From positions 1-50,176 of the forward strand of contig JADJTR010000006.1 of the NCBI GenBank assembly GCA_016711085.1: a stretch of 50,176 nucleotides of DNA. The letters are read 5' to 3'. Below, one piece after another: positions 36,768 to 44,404 of this stretch (the stretch's first letter is position 1; every line of letters begins with the position of its first letter). Source of the DNA: Phyllobacteriaceae bacterium. Its GTDB lineage: Bacteria; Pseudomonadota; Alphaproteobacteria; Rhizobiales; Rhizobiaceae. The notes under the pieces were generated by a model that made no database searches, was not told the origin of the DNA, and saw only the letters and a list, made by a program, of their open reading frames with translations. Both the position numbers and the translations under genes were made by a program.

Positions 36768-37025
36768 GTCGGCCTCCGGTGGGTTCGGATGCAAATTCCG
36801 TTTCAACCTTATACCGGATCACGGCCGCCCCGGCAATGTACCGAAGAAAATAAATCCATTTCTGCCAAGAAATTAAGGGGAAAATAGCCAATTTTTATCG
36901 CCGTAAAGCAGTTTATTAGAAAAATACTCTATTATTTTCCGGTTTGTCGAAATACCCCGCGGTTCGCCGAAAGCGCTTTCATCCGCGTCGCAGCCGCTTT
37001 AGCCTGCCGGAGGGGGTAGCTTCGC
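36768..37025. other. AT-rich intergenic region between divergent genes
   Basis: A 258-bp gap between the phosphatase-like gene and the CocE-type hydrolase gene. The part from about 36830 to 36950 is strongly AT-rich with runs such as AAAATA, ATTTTTAT and TATTATTTT, unlike the rest of the window. No convincing ORF or strong hairpin was found. It must hold both divergent promoters, but I cannot pick -35/-10 pairs with confidence. Confidence 0.4.
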
Positions 37026-39026
37026 ATGCGCATCGTCACGGATTTCCCGCACCGGATCGTCGAGCATCCCGACCGGGGCGTCATGATGCCCGATGGCGTG
37101 CGCCTGTCGGCCCGCACATGGATGCCGGTCGATGCCGAGGCGAGGCCGGTTCCGGCAATCCTCGAATTCCTGCCTTATCGCAAGCGCGACGACACGGCGG
37201 CGCGCGACGCGGTCACGCATCCCTGGTTCGCCGGGCACGGCTATGCCTGCCTGCGCGTCGACATGCGCGGCAATGGCGAGTCCGAAGGCCTGATGACCGA
37301 CGAATACACCGACCAGGAATGGGCCGACGCCGTTTCGGTCATCGAATGGGCGGCGTCCCAGCCCTGGTGCAACGGCAAGGTCGGCATGATGGGCATTTCC
37401 TGGGGCGGCTTCAACGCGCTGCAGGTCGCCGCCCTGTCGCCTCCGGCCTTGAAGGCGGTGATCACCCTTTGCTCCACCGTCGACCGTTACGGCGACGACA
37501 TCCATTACAAGGGCGGCTGTCTGCTGGGTGAAAATTTCGGCTGGGCCACGACCATGCTGTCGTTGTCGTCGCGGCCGCCGGACCCGGCGCTGGTCGGCGA
37601 CAAATGGCGCGACATGTGGATGAATCGGTTGGAGCGCCTGCCCGATCTGGCTTCGCTTTGGCTGACGCACCAAACTCGCGACGCCTATTGGAAACGCGGC
37701 TCGGTTGGCGAGGATTTCGCCGCCCTGCGCGCTCCGGTGCTCGCCATCGGCGGCTGGCACGACGGCTACCGCAACACGCCAGCGCAACTGGTCGGCAATG
37801 GCGTCGTCGCGGCCAAGGCCATCGTCGGGCCGTGGATCCACAAATATCCGCATCTGGCCGAACCAGCGCCGGCCATCGGCTTCCTGCAGGAAGCCAAACG
37901 CTGGTGGGATCGCTGGCTGAAGAACGAGGACACCGGCGTCGACGCCGATCCCGCCATGCGGCTATGGTTGATGGATTCGGTCCGCCCGGCGCCCTGGCTT
38001 CCCGAACGGCCGGGCCGCTGGATCGCCGAGGCCGAATGGCCGTCGCCGGCAATTGCCGAACGGCGCTATGCCTTGACCGATTTCGGCCTGACCGCGACGC
38101 CGGGAGCGCTCGATCGCCTCGTCAGTTCGCCGCAGGTTTGCGGCGCGGCGACCGGCGAATATTTTCCGGCCGATTCCGGCCCGGAGCTTCCCGGCGACCA
38201 GCGCGGCGACGACGCGCTGTCGACCTGCTTCGACACCGTGCCGCTGCGCAATCCGGTCGATATCGTCGGCGCGCCGCGCCTCACCTTGCGCCTGTCGGCC
38301 GATCGGCCGCAGGCCAATGTCGTCGTCCGCCTTTGCGCCGTGCATCCCGACGGCGCATCGGAATTGATCACCTGGGGCGCACTCAATTTGTGCCAGCGGA
38401 ACTCGCGTGAATTCCCCGAAGCGCTCATTCCCGGCGAACCGATAACAGTGGAGGTCGCGCTCGACCAATGCGCCTTCCGCCTGCCCGCCGGCCATCGCCT
38501 CCGCGTCGCCTTGTCGACTGCCTATTGGCCGATGCTGTGGCCGTCGCCGCAAGCCGCCGCCCTGCGCCTCTCCGCCGCCGAATTGGCCCTGCCCGTCCGC
38601 CCGGCCGCGGCCCGCGACGAATGGGCTTTCGACGAACCGGAAGGCGCCAAACCTCAGGCGACCGAGGAACTGCGTCCGGCGAACTGCATAAAGTCGGTTC
38701 GCCGCGATGTCGCGACCGGCGAGACGACAACCATCATCGACGCCGACTATGGCGAGTTGCGCGACAGCGACCACGGTCTGGTCGGCGGTGCGACATGCCG
38801 CGAGAGCTGGACCATCCGGCCCGATGATCCGCTTTCGGCCGCCGTCGACATCGACTGGACCCAAACCGGCGGCCGCGACGATTGGCGATGGTCGACGACG
38901 GTCAACGCAACGATGCGCTGCGATCAAAAATCATTCCACTTGACCGCCCGCGTCGAGGCGCGGCTCGGCGAGGAAAACGTCTTCTCTCACAATTTCCGTT
39001 CGTCGCTTCCGCGCCGGCATCTCTGA
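37026..39026 (+). CDS. CocE/NonD-family alpha/beta hydrolase
   Basis: A 666-residue serine hydrolase of the X-Pro dipeptidyl-peptidase/cocaine esterase class. The nucleophile elbow GISWGG places Ser at residue 125. Other family parts are RTWMPVDAE, HGYACLRVDMRGNGESEG, APVLAIGGWHDGY (catalytic Asp region) and IVGPWIHKYPH (catalytic His region). A C-terminal jelly-roll domain follows (PLRNPVDIVGAPRLTLRLSAD, DGASELITWGALNL, FRLPAGHRLRVALSTAYWPMLWPSP). These enzymes cleave esters or acyl-peptides, and the substrate is unknown. There is no signal peptide, so it is cytosolic. The frame is intact and GGAGG lies about 11 bases before the ATG. Confidence 0.87.
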   Translation: MRIVTDFPHRIVEHPDRGVMMPDGVRLSARTWMPVDAEARPVPAILEFLPYRKRDDTAARDAVTHPWFAGHGYACLRVDMRGNGESEGLMTDEYTDQEWADAVSVIEWAASQPWCNGKVGMMGISWGGFNALQVAALSPPALKAVITLCSTVDRYGDDIHYKGGCLLGENFGWATTMLSLSSRPPDPALVGDKWRDMWMNRLERLPDLASLWLTHQTRDAYWKRGSVGEDFAALRAPVLAIGGWHDGYRNTPAQLVGNGVVAAKAIVGPWIHKYPHLAEPAPAIGFLQEAKRWWDRWLKNEDTGVDADPAMRLWLMDSVRPAPWLPERPGRWIAEAEWPSPAIAERRYALTDFGLTATPGALDRLVSSPQVCGAATGEYFPADSGPELPGDQRGDDALSTCFDTVPLRNPVDIVGAPRLTLRLSADRPQANVVVRLCAVHPDGASELITWGALNLCQRNSREFPEALIPGEPITVEVALDQCAFRLPAGHRLRVALSTAYWPMLWPSPQAAALRLSAAELALPVRPAAARDEWAFDEPEGAKPQATEELRPANCIKSVRRDVATGETTTIIDADYGELRDSDHGLVGGATCRESWTIRPDDPLSAAVDIDWTQTGGRDDWRWSTTVNATMRCDQKSFHLTARVEARLGEENVFSHNFRSSLPRRHL

Positions 39027-39032
39027 GAAACA

Positions 39033-39512
39033 TCACAGACCGCGGGTGAAATACCGCACCCGCTTTTTCCCGCCGTCGGTTTCCGCCTCGCCCACGACCG
39101 TGAACCCGAGCGCGGCGTGGAAGGCGTCCGACGCCGGATTGGGCGGCGTGGCGTTGACTTCGCACACTACCCTTTCGTGGCCGGCTTCCCGCGCCGCGTC
39201 GAACAAGTCGCGGTAGAGCGCTTTCGCCAAGCCACGCCCGCGCGCGCTTTGCGCCACCACGACACGGTCGACATAGACAAAGCGGGCATGGCGCGCCTTG
39301 AACCACAGGAAATTCGGACTGTCGTAGTCGGCGCCCTGATCGAAGGCGATCAGGAACGCGTCGACCGCGCCGATGCGACGGGCATGGAAGGCCCGGCTCG
39401 ACAAATGGCGAAGGCGCCCGAGATCCAGCCACGACAATTCCGCCGCATGGGCGTTGTTGAGGGCGAGGACCTGAGGCTCCAGTGTCTCCTCGATCGGTTC
39501 GGTCCGCCTCAC
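39033..39512 (-). CDS. GNAT-family N-acetyltransferase
   Basis: A 159-residue acetyltransferase. The acetyl-CoA-binding motif is VVVAQSARGRGLAKALYRDL (R/Q-x-x-G-x-G/A form), preceded by FVYVDR and followed by CEVNATPPNPASDAFHAALGFTVVGE, the usual C-terminal GNAT strand and helix. The start is a GTG overlapping the stop of the CaiD-like gene (GTGA), so it is translated with it. GNAT enzymes can acetylate acyl-CoA ligases to regulate them, and an ADP-forming CoA ligase is in the same operon, but that link is speculative. Convergent with the CocE gene. Confidence 0.82.
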   Translation of the reverse strand: MRRTEPIEETLEPQVLALNNAHAAELSWLDLGRLRHLSSRAFHARRIGAVDAFLIAFDQGADYDSPNFLWFKARHARFVYVDRVVVAQSARGRGLAKALYRDLFDAAREAGHERVVCEVNATPPNPASDAFHAALGFTVVGEAETDGGKKRVRYFTRGL

Positions 39513-40294
39513 TTCCCCTTCCACACCGGATCGCGCTTTTCGGCGAAAGCCTTGAATCCCTCGAGATTGTCGTCCGAGCCGTAGAGCATATCGACGGTGC
39601 GGAATTTGCGCTTGGTGATCCAGTTCATCGCGTCCTGAAAGCCCATCGCCTCGGCCTCGCGCGCCACTTCCTTGATCGCCGCGAACACCAGCGGCGGGCC
39701 GCTTTCGAGCAGCTGCGCGATCTCCCAAACCCGCGTCGTCAGCGCCTCGCCGTCGGCCAGCACCTCGTTGACGAGGCCCCAGCGCTGCGCCTCCTGCGCG
39801 TCCATCCAGCGCCCGGTCAATAAAAGGTCCATGGCGACGTGATAGGGCATGCGCTTCGGCAGTTTCACCGTCGCCGCGTCGGCGAGCGTTCCGGCGCGAA
39901 TTTCGGGCAGGGCGAACTGCGAACCGCGCGAGGCGTAAATCAGGTCGCAGGACAGCGCCAATTCGAAACCGCCGCCGACCGCCATGCCGTTTACCGCGGC
40001 GATCACCGGCTTGTTCATGCCGATCAGTTCCTGCAACCCGCCGAAGCCGCCGACGCCATAGTCGCCGTCGACCGCGTCGCCCGCCGCCGCCGCCTTCAGG
40101 TCCCAGCCGGCGCAAAAGAACTTGTCGCCGGCGGTCTGCACGATGGCGACGCGCAAGTCCGGATCGTCGCGGAAGGCGGCGAAGGTCCGGCCCATCACCC
40201 GCGATGTGGCGAGGTCGATGGCGTTGGCCTTCGGCCGGTCGAGCGTGACCTCCAATATGCCGCCGACGCGGCGGGTGCGAACAACGTCCGACAT
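39509..40294 (-). CDS. caiD: Enoyl-CoA hydratase, CaiD-like (carnitinyl/crotonobetainyl-CoA hydratase)
   Basis: A crotonase-fold enzyme of 261 residues. It matches E. coli CaiD over its whole length as I recall that sequence: GGILEVTLDRPKANAIDLATS, FRDDPDLRVAIV, FFCAGWDLKAAAAGDAVDGDYG (oxyanion-hole strand), NKPVIAAVNGMAVGGGFELAL, FALPEIRAGTLADAA and the end FAEKRDPVWKGK. CaiD hydrates crotonobetainyl-CoA to carnitinyl-CoA. GGAGGAGGGCCC precedes the ATG at 40294. The carnitine dehydrogenase and BKACE genes upstream on the same strand support this substrate. A general short-chain enoyl-CoA hydratase remains the alternative. Confidence 0.83.
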   Translation of the reverse strand: MSDVVRTRRVGGILEVTLDRPKANAIDLATSRVMGRTFAAFRDDPDLRVAIVQTAGDKFFCAGWDLKAAAAGDAVDGDYGVGGFGGLQELIGMNKPVIAAVNGMAVGGGFELALSCDLIYASRGSQFALPEIRAGTLADAATVKLPKRMPYHVAMDLLLTGRWMDAQEAQRWGLVNEVLADGEALTTRVWEIAQLLESGPPLVFAAIKEVAREAEAMGFQDAMNWITKRKFRTVDMLYGSDDNLEGFKAFAEKRDPVWKGK

Positions 40295-40310
40295 GGGCCC
40301 TCCTCCCTTA

Positions 40311-40390
40311 GGGGGGGGGGGGGGGCCCGCGGGCCGGCCGGGGGGGTGGGCCCCGCCCCCCACCGCCCCTCCCCTCAAGGGGGAGGGGGA
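40311..40390. repeat. GC-rich intergenic repeat, copy A (minus orientation), with G15 run
   Basis: A run of 15 G (40311-40325) precedes a C/G-block stretch that ends in a hairpin: CCCCTCCCC at 40366-40374 pairs with GGGGAGGGG at 40380-40388 around TCAAG. Read on the minus strand it matches copy B at 44318-44375 nearly base for base (CTCCCCCTTGAG, then G-blocks and a T). Translated, the element yields the familiar spurious TPDPSxQGGG-type peptide. It also supplies the TGA stop of the CoA ligase gene. Confidence 0.65.
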
Positions 40391-42387
40391 CTCCCGTCGA
40401 ACACCCTGACCAGCGCATCCACCGCCACCGCGCCCTGCGCCATCGCGATCAGCGGATTGACCTCGATCTCCTCGATCGTCTCGTCGGCGAGCAGCAAGCG
40501 GCCGATCAGCGCCGCTGCTTCCGCCGCAGCAGTGACATCAGCTTTCGGCCGCCCGCGATAACCATCAAGAAGCGGCCACAGGCGCAAGCGATTCATTTCC
40601 GAAAGGATATCTGCGGCATTTGCCGGCAGCACCAGAGTGCGAGTATCGGCCAGCAATTCCGCCGTCACCCCGCCGATGCCGATGGTCAGCGTCGCGCCAT
40701 AGACCGGATCGCGCCGCGCGCCGACCAGCACCTCGGCGACGCCGCCCTTTGCCATCTCCTCGGCGAGATAGCCGGCCGCGCCGGCCATCTCCCTTTGCCC
40801 GTCGAGCGAGGCGAGGTTGAGCCGCACCGCGCCAGCCTCGCTCTTGTGGGCGAAACCGAGACCCTTCAGCGCCAGGGGCGGCGTCAACGCTTCCGCCAGA
40901 TCGCGCAATTCGGCGAGCGTCTTCGCGGCCACGCCGCGCGGCGTCGCCACGCCGGCCCGGCGCAGCAGCGCCTTGCCTTCAACCTCGTCGAGCAGCCGCG
41001 TCGCGCGGGCTGCCATCGGCGGGGCCGGCCGCCAGCCTTTTTCGCCGGCCGGAATCTGCGCGGCGCGGAGCGCGCCGAGCGCCGTCTCCAGCCCCATCAG
41101 CGTCGCCACGCCGCGGTCGAGCAGCGCCTCGGCTTGCCCCTCGTCGAAATTCTCCGGCAGCGAGGCGACCGGAAAGGCCGGCTTTCCCGTCGTCCGTTGC
41201 GCCGCTTCGATCGCGTCCAGCGCCGGCTGATACGACGACGGATCGCAGCGGTCCAGGCGCGGTGGATCGATGATGAAGAGGCCGGCGTCATAACCGCCCA
41301 GCATCGTTGAAAACACCTCCGTCGTGCGCGGACCGTCGCCCCAGATGAAGGTGTGATAGTCGAGCGGATTGGCGATGGTCACGATCGGCCCGAGGATGTC
41401 GCCGAGCCTTTGACGTTGCGTGTCCGACGGCGCCGGGAAGTCGAGCCCGAACGGCTGGGCGAGATCGGCGACCAGTCCCGCCTCGCCGCCCGAGCAGGAG
41501 AGCGAACAGAGCCGGCGGCCGATCCGCGGCCCGTGGGCTTGGAAAATCTTCAGCGTCTCGATCAGTTCGGCCGGGCTGTCGACCTCGGCGACGCCGATGC
41601 GGCGCAGGAACGCCGACGAGGCCGCGCCGCCGCCGGCCAGAGAAGCCGTGTGCGATTGCGCCGCGACGCGCGACAATTCCGTCTTGCCGGACTTGATGGC
41701 GACGATGCCCTTTCCCGCCGCCCGCGCCGTCTCGGCCAGTTCGGCGAAGGCGTCCGCGTCGTCGATCCCTTCGATGTAGAGGCCGAGTGCGGTGACCCGC
41801 TCGTCGGCGAGCAACGCCGCGGCGAGTTCGGCAAGCCCGACCACCGCGGCGTTGCCGAGGCAGGCGACATAGGCGACCGGCAGCGCCCGTTTCTGCATGG
41901 TCAGATTGATGACAATGTTGGAGGATTGCGACAGCAGCGCCACGCCGCGCTCCACCCGTTTGCCGCCATGCTGGTCCGGCCACAGCAGCGCGCCGTCGAG
42001 ATAATTGATGACGCCGTAGCAATTCGGCCCGAGGATCGGCATCGCGCCGGCCGCATGCACCAGCCGGCCCTGCAATTCGCCTTCGCCCGCCTCGGTCCAA
42101 CCGGAAGCGAAACAAATCGCCCCGCCCGCGCCCATCGCCGCCAGTTCGGCGACGACATCGATTGTGGCGTGACGATTGACGCCGATGAAAGTCGCGTCCG
42201 GCGCTTGCGGCAGATTGGCGAGCGATTTGTAAGCCGGCAAACCGCCGATTTCGGCCCGCGTCGGATGCACCGGCCACACCGGCCCGGCAAAGCCGATTCT
42301 GCCGCATTGCTCGACGACATTTTTCGCCCAGCCGGCTCCGAGCACGGCAATGGATTTCGGCCGGAGCAGGCGTTCGAGGCGGGTCAT
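40375..42387 (-). CDS. ADP(NDP)-forming acyl-CoA synthetase, fused alpha-beta type
   Basis: A 670-residue acid-CoA ligase of the acetyl-CoA synthetase (ADP-forming)/succinyl-CoA ligase superfamily. The CoA-binding domain (MTRLERLLRPKSIAVLGAG to residue ~130) includes GVNRHATIDVVAELAAMGAGG and GPNCYGVIN. The central ligase domain carries the phospho-His in AQSHTASLAGG. The C-terminal ATP-grasp domain shows LLRRAGVATPRG, LALKGLGFAHKSEAGAVRLNL, VEVLVGARRDPVYGATLTIGIGG-like sequence and EEIEVNPLIAMAQGAVAVDALV. I infer it activates gamma-butyrobetaine, crotonobetaine or carnitine, replacing the AMP-forming CaiC. The true start is masked: the frame is open through a 26-G run into DUF2161, so I use the domain-start ATG, which lacks a ribosome site. 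The C-terminus ends inside the intergenic repeat. Confidence 0.82.
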   Translation of the reverse strand: MTRLERLLRPKSIAVLGAGWAKNVVEQCGRIGFAGPVWPVHPTRAEIGGLPAYKSLANLPQAPDATFIGVNRHATIDVVAELAAMGAGGAICFASGWTEAGEGELQGRLVHAAGAMPILGPNCYGVINYLDGALLWPDQHGGKRVERGVALLSQSSNIVINLTMQKRALPVAYVACLGNAAVVGLAELAAALLADERVTALGLYIEGIDDADAFAELAETARAAGKGIVAIKSGKTELSRVAAQSHTASLAGGGAASSAFLRRIGVAEVDSPAELIETLKIFQAHGPRIGRRLCSLSCSGGEAGLVADLAQPFGLDFPAPSDTQRQRLGDILGPIVTIANPLDYHTFIWGDGPRTTEVFSTMLGGYDAGLFIIDPPRLDRCDPSSYQPALDAIEAAQRTTGKPAFPVASLPENFDEGQAEALLDRGVATLMGLETALGALRAAQIPAGEKGWRPAPPMAARATRLLDEVEGKALLRRAGVATPRGVAAKTLAELRDLAEALTPPLALKGLGFAHKSEAGAVRLNLASLDGQREMAGAAGYLAEEMAKGGVAEVLVGARRDPVYGATLTIGIGGVTAELLADTRTLVLPANAADILSEMNRLRLWPLLDGYRGRPKADVTAAAEAAALIGRLLLADETIEEIEVNPLIAMAQGAVAVDALVRVFDGSPPPP

Positions 42388-42403
42388 GGCGATGCGGCGG
42401 GGG

Positions 42404-42438
42404 GCGGGGGGCGGGGGGGGGGGGGGGGGGGGGGGGGG
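42404..42438. repeat. G-rich tract with 26-base G homopolymer
   Basis: G-blocks interrupted by single C are followed by an unbroken run of 26 G (42413-42438). It lies between the CoA ligase and DUF2161 genes, where a third copy of the GC-rich intergenic repeat would fit. The run keeps the minus frame open (poly-Pro), creating a false 910-residue fusion. I read it as an unresolved or collapsed repeat rather than a real homopolymer. Confidence 0.6.
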
Positions 42439-43107
42439 CACCATATCCCAACGCCTCAATCGCCGCTTTGTTTTCTTCCACCGCCTTTTGCCCTTTGGCG
42501 TCAGCGCATAGACGCCGCGATCGACCCGTTCGAACCAGCCATAATGGTCATCGGCCATGATCGCCCGCGCCCGCGAAACCGACGTCGCCTTCGCCACCGC
42601 CGCCGCTTTCGCCGGCCCCGCGCCAAGCATCGCCAGGCAGCGCAGCGCATCCTGCCGGTAGGCCGTGACTATCGTCCGGCGCGTCGAACCGCCTTCGTTC
42701 GGATCGCCGACGCGCTGTCGGAATTCGCCGAGCAGGCGTTCGCGCCGCGACTTCGACAGGCGTGGTTGATAGGGCGTCGGATCGAGATGAATATCGACTT
42801 GGCCGCCCGACACCGTCATCAGTCCGAGGCCGAGCCGCCGGCACAGGATCTTGTTTGCGGAAAACGCCTTCCAGCCGGCCCGCCCCTTCCACGGCGGCAC
42901 GGCAAGATAAACCGCGTCGGTGATCTTCAACCGTTCGATCCCCTGATGGATGAGCGCCAATGAAAACGCCGTCTTCATCTCGACGATCACCGGCGGCTCG
43001 TCGCCGCGCACGGCCACGACATCGGCCGCGCCGATCTCCGCCTTCACCGCATAGCCTTGCGCTTCCAGCATCGCCTTGACCGGGGGATAGAGGTCGGTTT
43101 CGCGCAT
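42439..43107 (-). CDS. DUF2161 protein: PD-(D/E)XK nuclease-like domain plus winged helix (frameshift near 3' end)
   Basis: A protein of about 220 residues. The N-terminal domain (MRETDLYPPVKAMLEAQGYAVKAEI) has a PD-(D/E)XK core: ADVVAVRG with the Asp, then VIVEMKTAFS with the ExK, followed by a helix ending HQGIERL. The rest reads ADNKILCRRLGLGLMTV-like, RERLLGEFRQRVGDPNEGGSTRRTIVTAYRQDAL and a winged helix (AKAAAVAKATSVSRARAIMADDHYGWFERVDRGVYALTPKG). A frame change near 42495 restores VEENKAAIEALGYG, the normal family end, after which the 26-G run makes the stop uncertain. Family annotation is 'putative phosphodiesterase/nuclease'; function unknown. It lies inside the carnitine gene cluster, 9 bp downstream of the acyl-CoA dehydrogenase. 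Confidence 0.72.
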
Positions 43108-43116
43108 CGTCGCCCG

Positions 43117-44280
43117 TCAGCCCCCCACGGCCCTGAGCAGCGCGCGGCTGATGATGTGGCGCTGGATTTCGCTGGTGCCCTCCCAGATACGCTCGACCCG
43201 CGCATCGCGCCAGATGCGCTCCAGCGGCAGCTCGTCCATCAGCCCCATGCCGCCATGGATCTGGATCGCCTCGTCGGCGATGAAAGCGAGAACCTCCGTC
43301 GCCTTGAGCTTGGCCATCGCCATGTCGGCGTCGGTCACCGTGCCCTGGTCGAATTTCCACCCCGCCTCGCGCGTCAGCAATTCGGCAGCTTTCAGCTCCA
43401 TCGCCATGTCGGCGAGCTTGAACGATACGCCCTGGAATTTGCCGATGGCCTGGCCGAACTGTTCGCGGTTCGCCGCCCAGTCGATGGCATGCGCCAGCGC
43501 CCGCTCGGCCCGGCCAAGACAGGTCGAGGCCACCTGCAGCCGCGTCGCGCCGAGCCAGGAATTGGCGACTTCGAAGCCCCGGTGCGGCTCGCCAAGCACG
43601 TTCTCGGCCGGCACGCGGCATTCGTCGAATTCGAGCACCGCATTGGTGTAGCCGCGATGCGAAACGTTTCGATAGCCGTCGCGCACCGCGAAGCCCGGCG
43701 TGCCCTTGTCGACGAAGAAGGCGGTGATGCGCTTTTTCCTGCCCTTCGCCGTTTCCTCCTCGCCCGTCGCCATGAAAGCGATGGTGAAGCCGGCGATGTC
43801 GGCGTGGGAGATGAAATGCTTCGTGCCGTTGAGGATCCAGTCCGATCCGTCCTGTCTCGCGCTCGCCTTCATGCCGCGCAGGTCGGAGCCGGCGCCGGGC
43901 TCGGTCATGGCGAGGCAGTCCCAGGTCTCGCCGCGCATGCACGGCAACAGGTATTTCTCGCGCTGCATCGCGTTGCCGGCGAGCAGGATGTTCGACGGCC
44001 GCGCCACGCAAGTCCAATGCAGCGCGTAATTGGCCCGGCCGAGTTCCTTTTCGTAGAGCAGCCAGGTCAGCGTATCGAGCCCCGCCCCGCCGACCTCCTC
44101 CGGCATGTTGGCGGCGTAGAGCCCGGCGGCCATCGCCTTCGCCTGCAATTCCCTGATCAGGTCCAGGCGCAGGACGCCGGTGCGCTCCACCTCGGCCTCG
44201 TGCGGGTACAGCTCGTTCTCGACGAAGGCGCGAGTCGATTCGACGATCAGCCTTTGTTCCTCGCTCAGGCCGAAATCCAT
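43117..44280 (-). CDS. Acyl-CoA dehydrogenase (gamma-butyrobetainyl-CoA dehydrogenase candidate)
   Basis: A 387-residue flavoprotein. Family parts run in order: MDFGLSEEQRLIVESTRAFV, YAANMPEEVGGAGLDTLTW, CLAMTEPGAGSDLRGMKA (FAD/substrate loop), WILNGTKHFISHADIAGFTIAF, NREQFGQAIGKFQGVSFKLADM, EAIQIHGGMGLMDELPLERIWRDAR and IWEGTSEIQRHIISRALL, with the catalytic Glu in WEGTSE. AGGAGG precedes the ATG. It should pass electrons to ETF and make an enoyl-CoA, and context suggests gamma-butyrobetainyl-CoA to crotonobetainyl-CoA. Distance from the carnitine dehydrogenase gene (124 bp, with a repeat between) allows a separate promoter. Confidence 0.85.
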   Translation of the reverse strand: MDFGLSEEQRLIVESTRAFVENELYPHEAEVERTGVLRLDLIRELQAKAMAAGLYAANMPEEVGGAGLDTLTWLLYEKELGRANYALHWTCVARPSNILLAGNAMQREKYLLPCMRGETWDCLAMTEPGAGSDLRGMKASARQDGSDWILNGTKHFISHADIAGFTIAFMATGEEETAKGRKKRITAFFVDKGTPGFAVRDGYRNVSHRGYTNAVLEFDECRVPAENVLGEPHRGFEVANSWLGATRLQVASTCLGRAERALAHAIDWAANREQFGQAIGKFQGVSFKLADMAMELKAAELLTREAGWKFDQGTVTDADMAMAKLKATEVLAFIADEAIQIHGGMGLMDELPLERIWRDARVERIWEGTSEIQRHIISRALLRAVGG

Positions 44281-44317
44281 GGACGCCTCCTGCGATGGCG
44301 GAACCCCGCCCCTCCGC

Positions 44318-44375
44318 GGGGGGGGGGCGCAGGTCTCCCCTCCCCCTTGAGCGGAGGGGTCGGGGGTGGGGGCGC
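44318..44375. repeat. GC-rich intergenic repeat, copy B (plus orientation), with G10 run
   Basis: A run of 10 G (44318-44327) is followed by CTCCCCTCCCCCTTGAG, a hairpin arm CCCCTCC (44337-44343) pairing with GGAGGGG (44353-44359), then G-blocks with single T. It is the inverted counterpart of copy A at 40311-40390. Between the carnitine dehydrogenase stop and the acyl-CoA dehydrogenase start there is nothing else coding. Confidence 0.65.
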
Positions 44376-44404
44376 CTGAGCCGACAAACGAGGCGTTCAT
44401 GACT

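Noticed and set aside
36768..37025. Possible small RNA in the AT-rich gap
   Set aside because: No strong hairpin followed by a U-tract could be found by eye; only composition is unusual.
41353..42963. Plus-strand 536-codon ORF opposite the CoA ligase
   Set aside because: Antisense shadow, including a poly-Gly stretch from the G run; no recognisable domain or ribosome site.
40375..43107. Single 910-residue DUF2161-CoA ligase fusion protein
   Set aside because: The join consists of a poly-proline stretch from a G26 run, and the DUF2161 part has left its proper frame before it (the VEENKAAIEALGYG end lies in another frame). Two genes are far more likely.
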